From the NCBI GenBank assembly GCA_001023535.1, contig CP011020.1:1147001-1211000 (forward strand): a DNA stretch of 64,000 nucleotides, written 5' to 3'. Below, one piece after another: positions 36,929-46,353 of this stretch. Every line of letters starts with the position of its first letter. The stretch's first letter is position 1. This DNA comes from Pseudomonas chlororaphis. GTDB taxonomy: Bacteria; Pseudomonadota; Gammaproteobacteria; Pseudomonadales; Pseudomonadaceae. The notes below the pieces were generated by a model, which did no database searches, was not told where the DNA came from, and saw only the letters and a program-made list of their open reading frames with translations. A program made the translations under genes and the position numbers.

Positions 36929-37819
36929 CTAGACACCGGCCGCTTTCAAGCGCTCGGCATGCTCGACGAACAGGCGGATCGGCTCGGCGCCCTTGCCGAC
37001 CAGCCCCAGCGACTGGTTGACGATGTCGAAATGGTCCAGCGGGTAGTCATCGCGGATCACCGTGCCCAGGTGCGAACTGTGGCGCCCGACCATGCCGTCG
37101 CATTGACCGGCCTCGCGCACGAAGGTGCGGGCGAACAGGCGACAACTGCGGTGGGTACCATCGAACAGGTTGCGCCCCTTGTCGGTCTTGCCCGGTTGCA
37201 AGGTGCCCGACCAGGAGTAATAGCGCACCCCGTTGACCTCTTCAGGGCCGTGTCCGCCCCAGGTTGGCGGCAGCCCTTGTGGATAACGCTGGTTGAACAG
37301 GGCCACGCCCGCCGTCGTGAGGGAGGCATGGGACGCGTCAATGTCCACCGGCAGCCTGGGTCCGTGGTAGGCAGTTTCCAGCAGGCTCATCAGGGCGTTG
37401 ACCAGCCGCAGCAGCGCACTGAGCACACGGCCCCTGGCGCTGTCGGCGGGGTAATGCCGTTGCAGGTAATCGGCCAGTTCCGAGCCATGGTTGGCGCCGG
37501 CCACCGACGTGACCGAGGCCACCAGGTCCGGGCGCTTGGCGGCGGCGTAGCGGGCCGTGAGGCTGCCCTGGCTGTGGCCAATCAGATTGACCTTCTGCGC
37601 ACCGGTCTGGCGCAGGATTTCATCGATTCGCGCCAACAGTTGCTCACCACGCACCTCGGACGAATGCAGCGGCGACACCTTCACCGCGACGACCACGGCC
37701 CCTTCGCGGCGCAACGCCGAGACAATCCCGTACCAGTACGGGTACAGCACCAGCCGAATGAACCCGAGCATGCCTGGGACCAGTACCAACGGGTAACGAG
37801 TGGCGCAGCGTTGCGACAT
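36929..37819 (-). CDS. triacylglycerol lipase, alpha/beta hydrolase (family I-like)
   Basis: 296 residues. The oxyanion region YPLVLVPGMLGF (9-20), nucleophile elbow GHSQGS (S83), acid D241 in CDGMVGRHSSHLGTVIRDDYP and H263 in LDHFDIVNQ match the Pseudomonas/Burkholderia family I lipases, including the Ca2+-loop region. Unlike secreted LipA-type enzymes, the protein begins directly at the first strand with no signal peptide, and no foldase (lif) gene is next to it. It may therefore be cytoplasmic or use another export route. An ORF start further upstream that would add a signal was not found. An esterase with other substrates is possible. Confidence 0.86.
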   Translation of the reverse strand: MSQRCATRYPLVLVPGMLGFIRLVLYPYWYGIVSALRREGAVVVAVKVSPLHSSEVRGEQLLARIDEILRQTGAQKVNLIGHSQGSLTARYAAAKRPDLVASVTSVAGANHGSELADYLQRHYPADSARGRVLSALLRLVNALMSLLETAYHGPRLPVDIDASHASLTTAGVALFNQRYPQGLPPTWGGHGPEEVNGVRYYSWSGTLQPGKTDKGRNLFDGTHRSCRLFARTFVREAGQCDGMVGRHSSHLGTVIRDDYPLDHFDIVNQSLGLVGKGAEPIRLFVEHAERLKAAGV

Positions 37820-38009
37820 GGGCGGACATCCTTGTGCTCAGCGATGGAGGGGAAGGTCAGTCTATGCGTGCTTCATGACGCATCACCGTGATTGTAGGCG
37901 TTGGCACATTTCATAAAACTTTTTGCCCCGCTCATCACTCCCAAGCCTGTAAGCGATCACGCCCCGAGAGCGTGACGCTCCCAACCGGATCAGCCTCCAG
38001 GAGAACGAG

Positions 38010-38540
38010 ATGAGCGACATGCACTTATCCGATGTAACCACCCTGCGCGAACGTGCACGGCAGAACGTAGAGAACGGCGCCGTGACCGAGGGCTACAGCG
38101 CCGATCGCCAGCAAGTCATCCGCCTGCTCAACGAGGCGCTGGCCACGGAACTGGTGTGCGTGCTGCGTTACAAGCGCCACTACTACATGGCCACCGGCCT
38201 CAAGGCGAGCCTGGCGGCCAGCGAATTCCTCGAGCACGCCAATCAGGAAGCCGAACACGCCGACAAGCTGGCCGAACGCATCGTGCAATTGGGCGGCGAG
38301 CCGGAGTTCAACCCCGACCTGTTGAGCCGCAATTCCCACGCCCAATATGTGGCGGGCAACACCCTCAAGGAGATGGTGTACGAGGACCTGGTGGCCGAGC
38401 GCATCGCCATCGACAGCTATCGCGAGATCATCCAGTACATCGGTGAAAAAGACCCCACCACCCGGCGCATCTTCGAAGACATCCTGGCCCAGGAAGAGGA
38501 GCACGCCGACGACATGGCCGATATCCTGGCCGATCTGTAA
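38010..38540 (+). CDS. ferritin-like (bacterioferritin/Dps-type) protein
   Basis: 176 residues from an ATG preceded by AGGAGAACGAG. A four-helix bundle is suggested, with metal-ligand glutamates and histidines: LNEALATELVCVLRYKRHYY, EFLEHANQEAEHADKLAERI (ExxH), YEDLVAERIAIDSYREII and ILAQEEEHADDMADIL (ExxH). This is the di-iron pattern of bacterioferritin-like proteins. Probably it stores or oxidises iron in the cytoplasm and protects against peroxide. The Met ligand of haem in true bacterioferritin is not evident. The gene stands alone. Confidence 0.86.
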   Translation: MSDMHLSDVTTLRERARQNVENGAVTEGYSADRQQVIRLLNEALATELVCVLRYKRHYYMATGLKASLAASEFLEHANQEAEHADKLAERIVQLGGEPEFNPDLLSRNSHAQYVAGNTLKEMVYEDLVAERIAIDSYREIIQYIGEKDPTTRRIFEDILAQEEEHADDMADILADL

Positions 38541-38553
38541 GCCTTACCGGCCC

Positions 38554-38575
38554 CTTCGCGGGCAAGCCCGCGAAG
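38554..38575. repeat. single REP hairpin, possible terminator
   Basis: CTTCGCGGGC-AA-GCCCGCGAAG is a perfect 10-bp hairpin 14 nt after the ferritin-like gene and 31 nt before the convergent asmA-like stop. It is a lone REP core and may separate the two transcripts. Confidence 0.6.
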
Positions 38576-38605
38576 ACGCCCTAGGCCCCACCACAAAGCC
38601 ACGGG

Positions 38606-40681
38606 TTAGCGCGTTGGCTTCACCGTCACCGGCGCCTTGCCCGCCTTCATCTGCTCCAGCAACGGCGCACACTGGTTCGGTTCACCACCGCTGGGAGCCA
38701 CCAGCGCCAGCAGGCCGGCGGCCGGAGCCGCGATCACGCCCAACGCCACCATCCCGGCACCACGCAACATCAGTGGCACCGCCTTGACGCCGGCCGAAGG
38801 CTTGGCGAAAGGGCCGCGCACATACAACGGCGAGCGCAGGGAAATCAGCCGCCAGCCCTTGGACTCCGGCGAAATGGTCAGGTCCAGTTGCTCGGTGGCC
38901 ATGTTCGCCGTGCCGTCGATGTAGATGATCGCGTTCTCGGTGTCGAACACGAACAGGCGGGTGGTCGCCAGGCCGGTCTTGATGTCGAAATCCGCCGCCG
39001 CGCAGTTGATCTTCACTTCCTTGTCGCCAAAGATTTTCCCCACCACGTAGTTACCGACGTTCAATCCCGCCAGCTCCATCAACTCGCGACTGATGGCGCC
39101 ATCGTTGATGAGCATTTTCAGCGTGCCGTTGGCGGTGCCCAGCAACGCCGCCACCGAATTGCCGCGACCGCTGATATCCGCGTCGCCGTTCAGCTCGCCG
39201 AAGCTGGTTTTCATCGGTTCGAAACCGGGGAACAACTGCTTGAGCTTGAAGCCTCGTGCGGTCAACTTCGCCTGGCCCTCAAGGGGACGGGTGTGGCCAT
39301 TGAGACGGATCTGGGCATCGAGCCGGCCGCCGGCCACGCCGAAGCGCAGCGGTTCCAGGCTCAGTTGCCCGTCGTTGAGCACCAGGTGGGTGTAGAGGTC
39401 GGTGAACGGCAACTGCGCGCTGTGGACAATGCGTTTACCGGTGAACTCCACGTCGGCGTCCATCGCGCTCCAGCGCTCGGTGCGGAATTCTTCCACCGGC
39501 AAGACCTTGTCGGCCGGCTGTTTGCTGGCGCCTCCCCGGGCCTTTTGCTCGGCGTTGGAGTCGGCACCGATCAGCGGCGCCAGGTCACTGAACAGCAGTT
39601 GGTTGGACACCAGCGCGCCGCTGAGCTTGGGCCGTGGCTGGCCGGCGACGTAGGCGAGGTTGCCGTGGATGTCGCTGTCGCCGATCTTGCCGTTGAAGTC
39701 TTCGTAGCGAAACAGCGCCCCGCCCGGCTCGTGGAGCTTGGCAATCAGGCGACCGTCGGTGGCGTAGGGCGGTGAATCCGGCAGGGTCACGCCGGTCAGT
39801 GGATAGAGATGGGCAAGGCTTTTACCGGCCAGTTTCAATCGCAGATCGAGTGCCCCCAGGTTCATCGGGTCAGTCAGCGTGCCGGCCAGCTCGACGCGGG
39901 TATCGGCGATCCTGGCCTGGGCCTGCAACGGGAAAGGTCGCGCGGCATCCTGCAACGCCAGCAGGCCGCCGACCTTGCCGGAACCACTGAGCGCCTGCCC
40001 GTGATAGTGCCCGTCGACCTTGAAGGCAAACGCGTAGTCCTGCGGCACTGCCCCCTGGTCCTGGGCTTTCCTGGCGGCCTTGTCGCCGACGATCTCGCTG
40101 AACGGGATGGGCTTGCCCAACGGATCGATCAACACGTCGAGGCGGGTCTTGAGCGTCTGGTCGTCGAGGGTGACGTGGCCCTTGTCGAAGCCGATGGCGC
40201 CGATGTCCACCGCCCAGCTGGACGGCTCGGCGTCCGGGTCCTTCGGGTCGAATTGGAACGTCCAGTTGGCGCGCCCATCGGCCAGGCGCTGCAGGCTGGC
40301 ATTGGGCTCCGTCAGGTCGATACGGGGAATCACCACCCGCCGGCCCAGCAGCGCCAAGGGTGAAATACGCAATTCCACGCGCTTGAGCGTGGCCATCTGC
40401 GGGGTTTTCGACCAGTCCGGGTTACCCAGGCTCAAATCCTCGGCCACCACATGGGGCCACGGCAGCCAGGCGCGCCAGCCTCCTTCCTCCGGCTCACGCT
40501 GCCAGACCACCGCCAGGTTGCCGTTGACGGCGAACGGGCGATGCAGTTCCTCGGACACCTTGGCGTTGAGCGTGGGTTTGATCCGGTTCCAATCGAAGAA
40601 CACGATCACCAGCACCAACACAGCCAGCAGGACGACAAGGCTGGCAACACTCCAGGCAAGGATTTTCGAGGTGCGCGTCAT
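38606..40681 (-). CDS. AsmA family protein
   Basis: 691 residues. One N-terminal membrane anchor (ILAWSVASLVVLLAVLVLVIVFF, 8-30) is followed by a large periplasmic domain. The start FDWNRIKPTLNAKVSEELHR followed by PFAVNGNL is the AsmA N-terminal hallmark, and the C-terminal region (LTARGFKLKQLFPGF, GDADISGRGNSVAALLGTANGTLKMLINDGAISRELMELAG, split here for reading) is the AsmA-C signature. AsmA-type proteins form bridge-like structures thought to carry phospholipid to the outer membrane. It is monocistronic. Length fits the family. Confidence 0.9.
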   Translation of the reverse strand: MTRTSKILAWSVASLVVLLAVLVLVIVFFDWNRIKPTLNAKVSEELHRPFAVNGNLAVVWQREPEEGGWRAWLPWPHVVAEDLSLGNPDWSKTPQMATLKRVELRISPLALLGRRVVIPRIDLTEPNASLQRLADGRANWTFQFDPKDPDAEPSSWAVDIGAIGFDKGHVTLDDQTLKTRLDVLIDPLGKPIPFSEIVGDKAARKAQDQGAVPQDYAFAFKVDGHYHGQALSGSGKVGGLLALQDAARPFPLQAQARIADTRVELAGTLTDPMNLGALDLRLKLAGKSLAHLYPLTGVTLPDSPPYATDGRLIAKLHEPGGALFRYEDFNGKIGDSDIHGNLAYVAGQPRPKLSGALVSNQLLFSDLAPLIGADSNAEQKARGGASKQPADKVLPVEEFRTERWSAMDADVEFTGKRIVHSAQLPFTDLYTHLVLNDGQLSLEPLRFGVAGGRLDAQIRLNGHTRPLEGQAKLTARGFKLKQLFPGFEPMKTSFGELNGDADISGRGNSVAALLGTANGTLKMLINDGAISRELMELAGLNVGNYVVGKIFGDKEVKINCAAADFDIKTGLATTRLFVFDTENAIIYIDGTANMATEQLDLTISPESKGWRLISLRSPLYVRGPFAKPSAGVKAVPLMLRGAGMVALGVIAAPAAGLLALVAPSGGEPNQCAPLLEQMKAGKAPVTVKPTR

Positions 40682-41066
40682 GCACGGGGCTCCTGATACA
40701 AGTCGGCGTCCGAACGGCGGCGCCTGAAAAAAAGACCAACCTTAGCCTGTTCGTTATAAAAGGTCAGACTGGCAAAACAGCCAACAGGTTTAACACCGCT
40801 GCCTCGGTCGGCCTAAAAAAACCTCGAATTGCTGACCGATCCGTCAGCAAACTGTTACCGCACCCGCCCATTCGTGACGCAGCGATGGGTACAAAATACC
40901 CACTGCGGTGCAAAACCGCACCCTGGAAACGCCCGTCCTAGAGCCCTCGCCCAGAACAATCAATTCCGTTGATTATTACCATTGCGTTTATGAACTTTTA
41001 TATCGACTTATCGAGAGTAGCATTGCCCTCGTACCCACTTTATCGCCCTCCCAAGGAGCAATGATC

Positions 41067-41576
41067 ATGAAACGCCAATTACTGATGAGCTTGTCCCTTT
41101 CACTGCTGGCCTCGACTGCTTTTGCACTGCCAGCCTCCGAACAGGCCACTCCGCAAGTCAAGGACAGCCACTCGGTCTATAGCCAGACAGTCGCTGAAGG
41201 TGGCCGGGATCGCCTGGAAGAAAAAGGCCTGGTCCAGGACGGTGGCGACCGCACTCCACAAGGTCAGTCCCTGGCAGCCGATGGTTCCGATCGCACCCCA
41301 CTGGGTGAAAGCCTCGCAGCCGACGGTTCCGACCGCACCCCACTGGGTGAAAGCCTCGCAGCCGATGGTTCCGACCGCACTCCACTGGGTGAAAGCCTGG
41401 CAGCCGACGGTTCCGACCGCACTCCACTGGGTGAAAGCCTCGCAGCCGACGGTTCCGACCGCACTCCACTGGGTGAAAGCCTCGCAGCCGACGGTTCCGA
41501 CCGCACCCCACTGGGTGAAGCCCTCGCTTCCGATGGCGGTGACCGTGTGATCGAACGCAACGGCTCCGTGAGCTAA
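41067..41576 (+). CDS. secreted protein with 14-residue tandem repeats
   Basis: 169 residues from ATG 41067, which has AAGGAG 8 nt upstream; an ATG at 41061 is too close to that site. Signal peptide MKRQLLMSLSLSLLASTAFA, then a short linker and six nearly perfect copies of LAADGSDRTPLGES (residues 69-152), flanked by diverged copies LVQDGGDRTPQGQS (55-68) and LASDGGDRVIERNG (153-166). There is no cysteine and no predicted enzyme. The Asp/Gly/Ser-rich repeats resemble extended or calcium-binding surface repeats, but the function is unknown. I recall similar small Pseudomonas proteins labelled 'phage infection protein', a name without clear support. A good terminator follows. Confidence 0.82.
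   Translation: MKRQLLMSLSLSLLASTAFALPASEQATPQVKDSHSVYSQTVAEGGRDRLEEKGLVQDGGDRTPQGQSLAADGSDRTPLGESLAADGSDRTPLGESLAADGSDRTPLGESLAADGSDRTPLGESLAADGSDRTPLGESLAADGSDRTPLGEALASDGGDRVIERNGSVS
41271..41522 (+). repeat. six tandem copies of a 42-bp coding repeat
   Basis: Six 42-bp units encode LAADGSDRTPLGE(S/A). Copies differ only at a few mostly synonymous positions (for example GCAGCCGAT/GCAGCCGAC and GCACCCCA/GCACTCCA), so the array looks recently amplified or homogenised and probably varies in copy number between strains. Several reading frames are open through it because the unit is a multiple of three. Confidence 0.92.
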
Positions 41577-41594
41577 GCCCATGGCGGCCTTGAA

Positions 41595-41623
41595 AAAAGC
41601 CCGATTCCTGCAATCGGGCTTTT
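41595..41623 (+). terminator. rho-independent terminator after the repeat protein
   Basis: AAAAGCCCGATT-CCTGC-AATCGGGCTTTT is a perfect 12-bp stem 18 nt past the stop, ending in a short T-run then GATTTTC. Confidence 0.88.
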
Positions 41624-41709
41624 GATTTTCAAAGCCCTCGTTTCCCCGCGTTAACCCCTTCTATCGTTCGACGTCGGCAAAGCCGATTTGCTAGAGTGCG
41701 TCGCTCCCA

Positions 41710-41723
41710 TGACTCGGAAGTCA
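41710..41723 (+). promoter_or_regulatory. TGACT-N4-AGTCA palindrome before desT, candidate operator
   Basis: TGACTCGGAAGTCA is a 5-4-5 inverted repeat ending 8 nt before the desT start. Autoregulation by a TetR protein binding here is plausible. It is not an obvious match to the DesT operator I remember from P. aeruginosa. Confidence 0.35.
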
Positions 41724-41731
41724 GTCCTGCG

Positions 41732-42364
41732 ATGCTGCCCCGCGCCGAACAGAAACAACAGACCCGAATTGCCCTGATGGACGCTGCCCGTCACCTGATG
41801 GAGTGCGGCCGGGGATTTGGCAGCCTGAGCCTGCGGGAAGTCGCCAGGACGGCAGGCATCGTGCCCACCGGCTTCTACCGGCACTTCGACGACATGGACC
41901 AACTGGGCCTGGCACTGGTCTGCGAAGTCGGCCAGACCTTCCGCGAAACCATTCGCCTGGTGCGCCACAACGAGTTCGTCATGGGCGGCATCATCGACGC
42001 GTCGGTGCGGATCTTCCTCGACGTGGTACAGGCCAACCGCTCGCAGTTCCTGTTCCTCGCCCGCGAGCAATATGGCGGTTCCCTGCCCGTGCGCCAGGCC
42101 ATCGCACGGCTGCGCGAGGACATCAGTTCCGACCTTGCCGCCGACCTGGTGCTCATGCCCAAGCTGCAACACCTGAACAACGCCGCGTTGAGCGTGATGG
42201 CCGACCTCATCGTCAAGAGCGTGTTCGCCACCCTGCCCGACATCATCGACCCACCCGTCGAAGCACCACCCGAACACCTCACGCCCCAGGCCAAGATCAC
42301 CCAGCAATTGCGGTTCATCTTCATCGGCCTCAAGCACTGGCAAGGCTTGGGCAGCACCGAATAA
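41732..42364 (+). CDS. desT: TetR regulator of fatty-acid desaturation, DesT/FabR type
   Basis: 210 residues starting MLPRAEQKQQTRIALMDAAR; longer starts lie in the leader. The HTH GFGSLSLREVARTAGIVPTG followed by FYRHFDDMDQLGLAL (about 30-65) is very similar to P. aeruginosa DesT, which senses the ratio of saturated to unsaturated acyl-CoA and represses the desCB desaturase genes. As I recall, P. aeruginosa also has desT directly before ureEFG, beside desCB; here desCB is not in the window, so the regulator is apparently separated from its main target. The protein should act as a dimer on DNA. Confidence 0.82.
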   Translation: MLPRAEQKQQTRIALMDAARHLMECGRGFGSLSLREVARTAGIVPTGFYRHFDDMDQLGLALVCEVGQTFRETIRLVRHNEFVMGGIIDASVRIFLDVVQANRSQFLFLAREQYGGSLPVRQAIARLREDISSDLAADLVLMPKLQHLNNAALSVMADLIVKSVFATLPDIIDPPVEAPPEHLTPQAKITQQLRFIFIGLKHWQGLGSTE

Positions 42365-42371
42365 TCCTCAT

Positions 42372-42460
42372 TGTGGGAGCGGGCTTGCTCGCGAAGGCGG
42401 TGGTTCAGCTACATGGACGTCGACTGACACGCCGCCTTCGCGAGCAAGCCCGCTCCCACA
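42372..42460. repeat. REP pair between desT and ureE
   Basis: TGTGGGAGCGGGCTTGCTCG at 42372 and its mirror ending at 42460. The remaining 170 bp before ureE must hold the ureEFG promoter; no boxes could be picked with confidence. Confidence 0.88.
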
Positions 42461-42634
42461 GGTTTGCCGCTCGCCACAAAATAGTGCGCCCCACTCATGA
42501 CGCGCACCAATCCGGAACAAAACATCGCCCACGGTAAAGCGTTGGCCCAACGCCCCCGGCTATTTCCTACACCCTCTTCGATTGGCAAGCCCCTTGCTCT
42601 AAACACCACATCGCTCATTGCTGGAAGCACGCCG

Positions 42635-43135
42635 ATGCTGGTGATTCATCGCAGAATCGACACTCAACCCCACTGGGACGCCGAGCTGCACCTGACCTAT
42701 GACGCCCGCAGCAAAAGCCGCCTGCGCTGTTTCAGTGCCGAGGGCGAAGACGTGGGCTTGTTTCTGGAGCGCGGCCAGCCGCCGTTGTACGACGGTGAAT
42801 GCCTGCAGGCCGAAGACGGGCGTGTCGCGCGCGTCTGCGCCCGCTCCGAACAATTGCTGCACGTAACCTGCGCCAATGCCTTTGAACTGACCCGCGCCGC
42901 CTATCACCTGGGCAATCGTCATGTCGCCCTGCAAGTGGGCGACGGCTGGTTGCGCCTGCTGGACGACTACGTACTCAAGGCGATGCTCGAACAACTGGGC
43001 GCCAGCGCCGAAGCCATCGAAGCACCGTTCCAGCCGGAACATGGCGCCTATGGCGGCGGCCATCACCACTCCCGGCATGGCGAAGAAGCGTTCAACTATG
43101 CGCCGCGCCTGCATCAGTTCGGCGTGCGCACATGA
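42635..43135 (+). CDS. ureE: urease accessory protein UreE (nickel metallochaperone)
   Basis: 166 residues from ATG 42635 (GGAAG upstream); a longer frame to 42497 lacks family similarity. The sequence RCFSAEGEDVGLFLERGQPP and the nickel-binding histidine in TRAAYHLGNRHVALQV (about 95-110) are UreE signatures. A His-rich tail GGGHHHSRHGEE can hold further nickel. UreE delivers Ni2+ to the UreDFG-apo-urease complex. The stop overlaps ureF (ATGA). Confidence 0.95.
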   Translation: MLVIHRRIDTQPHWDAELHLTYDARSKSRLRCFSAEGEDVGLFLERGQPPLYDGECLQAEDGRVARVCARSEQLLHVTCANAFELTRAAYHLGNRHVALQVGDGWLRLLDDYVLKAMLEQLGASAEAIEAPFQPEHGAYGGGHHHSRHGEEAFNYAPRLHQFGVRT

Positions 43136-43806
43136 ACCCGGCCTGGGCGCTGCTGCGCCTGGCCAGCCCGCAGTTGCCCATTGGTGGCTACAGCTATTCC
43201 CAGGGTCTGGAGATGGCGGTGGATAACGGCCAGGTCGACACGCCCGACGCCGCGCGGCGCTGGATCAGCGACCAATTGCTGCTCAACCTGGCCCGCTTCG
43301 AAGCGCCGTTGCTGCTGGCCCACTGCACCGCGGCGGCCGCCGACGACTGGGAGGCCTTGCAGCACCACAGCGGCCGACACCGCGCCAGCCGGGAAACCCG
43401 TGAGCTGTATCAAGAGAGCCGGCAGATGGGCTACTCGCTGCAGCAGTTGCTCAACGGCTTGCCGGAACTCGATGACGCCGCACGGCACTTTCTCGACGCC
43501 CACAGCGAACCGCACCTGGCCCTGTGCTGGGCGCTGGCGGCCCGCGCCTGGCATATCGCGCCCCAGGATGCGCTCGCCGCGTGGCTGTGGAGCTGGCTGG
43601 AGAACCAACTGGCGGTGCTGATGAAAACCCTGCCACTGGGCCAGCAAGCCGCCCAGCGCCTGACCAGCGAACTGCTGCCGCTGCTGCAACAGGCCCAACA
43701 CACCGCTTCAAGTATCGACCCCGATCACCACGGCAGCGCCGCGTTTGGCCTGTCCCTGGCGTGCATGGCCCATGAGCGCCAGTACAGCCGTCTGTTCCGT
43801 TCCTAG
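43132..43806 (+). CDS. ureF: urease accessory protein UreF
   Basis: 224 residues. LLRLASPQLPIGGYSYSQGL followed by EMAVDNGQV is the UreF start, and DPDHHGSAAFGLS-like SIDPDHHGSAAFGLSLACMA is near the end. All-helical protein that docks on UreD and regulates the UreG GTPase during nickel insertion. It overlaps ureE by 4 nt and lies 9 nt before ureG. Confidence 0.95.
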   Translation: MNPAWALLRLASPQLPIGGYSYSQGLEMAVDNGQVDTPDAARRWISDQLLLNLARFEAPLLLAHCTAAAADDWEALQHHSGRHRASRETRELYQESRQMGYSLQQLLNGLPELDDAARHFLDAHSEPHLALCWALAARAWHIAPQDALAAWLWSWLENQLAVLMKTLPLGQQAAQRLTSELLPLLQQAQHTASSIDPDHHGSAAFGLSLACMAHERQYSRLFRS

Positions 43807-43815
43807 GAGACACAC

Positions 43816-44430
<615 letters not shown>

Positions 44431-44461
44431 TTCTTCGACTTTTCAACAAGGAAGCCGCTTC

Positions 44462-45034
44462 ATGACATTCAAACGCATCCTCGCCACCCTTGCCCTGCTG
44501 CTGGCGCCAGCGCTGGCCTTCGCCCACCCCGGCCATGGCGACAATGGCCTGATCGCCGGCCTCGGCCACCCCATTGGCGGCCTCGACCATCTGCTGGCCA
44601 TGCTGGCGGTCGGTTTGTGGGCGGCCCAACAACAGGGCGCGGCACGCTGGGCACTGCCCTGCACGTTCGTCGGCACGATGCTGATCGGCGGCTTGCTGGG
44701 TTTTGAAGGGCTGGAACTGCCGGCCATGGAAAGTGGAATCGCCGCCTCGGTACTGGCCCTCGGGCTGGCGGTGGCCTTGGCAGTGCGCCCACCCCTGAGC
44801 CTGGCGATGGCGGCAACGGCGCTGTTTGCGTTGTTCCATGGCGTGGCCCATGGACTGGAGCTGCCAGACATGTCGAGCCCTTGGGCCTACGCGGCAGGGT
44901 TCGTCGCAGCCACGGCGGTACTGCATGGCGCCGGTTTCGCGGTGGTGCGTGTATTGCCACGGGCAGCAGCGCCACTGGTGCGGCTGGCCGGAGCCGCTTC
45001 GGCGGGGACTGGGGTCTGGCTACTGGCAGGTTGA
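44462..45034 (+). CDS. hupE: HupE/UreJ family nickel permease-like protein
   Basis: 190 residues, six to seven short helices after a signal-like N-terminus (LALLLAPALAFAHPGH). HPGHGDNGLIAGLGHPIGGL followed by DHLLAMLAVGLWA is the HupE/UreJ hallmark with clustered His, and the second FHGVAHGLELP motif near 122-132 is also typical. Members import nickel; the ureEFG neighbours agree with supplying urease. AAGGAAG precedes the ATG. It probably ends the ureEFG operon, since REP elements follow. Confidence 0.92.
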   Translation: MTFKRILATLALLLAPALAFAHPGHGDNGLIAGLGHPIGGLDHLLAMLAVGLWAAQQQGAARWALPCTFVGTMLIGGLLGFEGLELPAMESGIAASVLALGLAVALAVRPPLSLAMAATALFALFHGVAHGLELPDMSSPWAYAAGFVAATAVLHGAGFAVVRVLPRAAAPLVRLAGAASAGTGVWLLAG

Positions 45035-45054
45035 CTGGCTGGGCCTTCACGGCC

Positions 45055-45130
45055 GCTTTCGCGGGCAAGCCCGCTCCCACAGGTCCGCGTACGCCGGTCG
45101 AATCGTGGGAGCGGGCTTGCCCGCGAAGGG
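45055..45130. repeat. REP pair, tail-to-tail orientation
   Basis: CGCTTTCGCGGGCAAGCCCG (45055) followed by CGTGGGAGCGGGCTTGCCCG (from about 45105) gives the opposite arrangement to most pairs here. It lies between hupE and the epimerase gene. Confidence 0.85.
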
Positions 45131-45213
45131 GCCCTTGAAGGCACTGCATCGCTCGCCCCTGCCACTCTGCTACCATGTCGCGCAATCGCCCCCAGCCGTG
45201 ACGACGCTCGCCA

Positions 45214-46347
45214 ATGCCTGATGCTTCCCGCCCCGCCCTGCCGCCTGAATTGATCACCCTGTTCGCCACGGTGCGCCGGCATTTTCACGAGGTGATCGTG
45301 CCCATGTGGCAAGGCCCGGGCTGGAACAGCGAACTGGCATTGCCTTATGAATCCCTGGACGCCCACCATGTGCCACTGCCGCCCCAGCGCTACCGCGCCA
45401 TGGCCTGTGCACGCCAGTTGTACGTGTTTGCCAGCCTGATTGGCGAAGTGCCCCAGGCCGAGGAACGGGCCAGCGCGCTGTTTCGTTCGCTGCAGCGGCA
45501 CTTCCACGATGCCGAGCACGGCGGCTGGTTCTACAGCATCGACCCGCAAGGGGCGCCGCTGGACACCGGCAAGGATCTCTACACCCACGCCTTTATCCTG
45601 TTCGCCTGCGCCCACTACTGGGACAAGGTGCGCGAGCCACTGGTGGAGTCGGTGCTCAACGCCGCCCTGGAGGTCATCGCCCGACGCTTTGCCACCGGCG
45701 ACGGCCTCTACGAAGCCAGCCTCGGGCGCGACTGGTCAACCCTGGAATCGGGCCCGCTGCAAAATCCATTGATGCACTTGGCCGAAGCGTTTCTTGCCAC
45801 CCTTTCGGTTCGCGAAGACGCCCACGTGCAGCAAGCGTTGTCGAGCCTGTGCGACGGGATGCTCAAGCGCTTCATCGAACCGACGCTGGGCGTGATGATG
45901 GAGAAACCGCTCAAGTCTGTGGATAACTGGTTCGAGCCAGGGCACCAGTTCGAATGGTATTACTTACTCGCATCGTCGCCCTTGTTGCGTGACGGCAAGC
46001 TGCGCAAGGCCCTTGAACGAAGCTTCGAATACAGCGAGCAACGTGGCGTAGACCGAAAGTCCGGCGCGGTTTGCGCGATGCTGAGCCTAGAGCCGCATGC
46101 CGCCCCGCGGGACGCGACCCAGCGCATCTGGGCCCAGGCCGAATACCTGCGCGCACTGACCTTACGTGCGGACGGTCAGCAGGCTTTGCTGCCGCAGCTA
46201 AAGGCCCTGCAGCAACACTTCCTGCATGCCAAGGGCTGGAACGAATGCCTGGATGCCGATGGCATCGTCAGCCGGCGGGACATGCCGTCCACCACGCCCT
46301 ATCACCTCATGACCTGCTATCTCGGGTTGGCCGACTGCCTGGCGTAA
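45214..46347 (+). CDS. AGE-family (N-acylglucosamine 2-epimerase-like) protein
   Basis: 377 residues of the (alpha/alpha)6-barrel AGE superfamily. HAFILFACAHYW (about 125-136), GWNSELALPYESLDAHHVPL near the start, NPLMHLAEAFLAT, EPGHQFEWYYLL (about 240-251, containing the conserved H-x-x-E region) and TTPYHLMTCYLG at the end match the family. Members epimerise or isomerise sugars (mannose/glucose, cellobiose, GlcNAc). The substrate cannot be told. The gene is alone, between REP elements, with a weak ribosome site. Confidence 0.85.
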   Translation: MPDASRPALPPELITLFATVRRHFHEVIVPMWQGPGWNSELALPYESLDAHHVPLPPQRYRAMACARQLYVFASLIGEVPQAEERASALFRSLQRHFHDAEHGGWFYSIDPQGAPLDTGKDLYTHAFILFACAHYWDKVREPLVESVLNAALEVIARRFATGDGLYEASLGRDWSTLESGPLQNPLMHLAEAFLATLSVREDAHVQQALSSLCDGMLKRFIEPTLGVMMEKPLKSVDNWFEPGHQFEWYYLLASSPLLRDGKLRKALERSFEYSEQRGVDRKSGAVCAMLSLEPHAAPRDATQRIWAQAEYLRALTLRADGQQALLPQLKALQQHFLHAKGWNECLDADGIVSRRDMPSTTPYHLMTCYLGLADCLA

Positions 46348-46353
46348 TGCGTT

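Noticed and set aside
41100..41613. Open frames on both strands through the 42-bp repeats
   Set aside because: Openness follows from a repeat length divisible by three. Only the frame from 41067 has a signal peptide and ribosome site.
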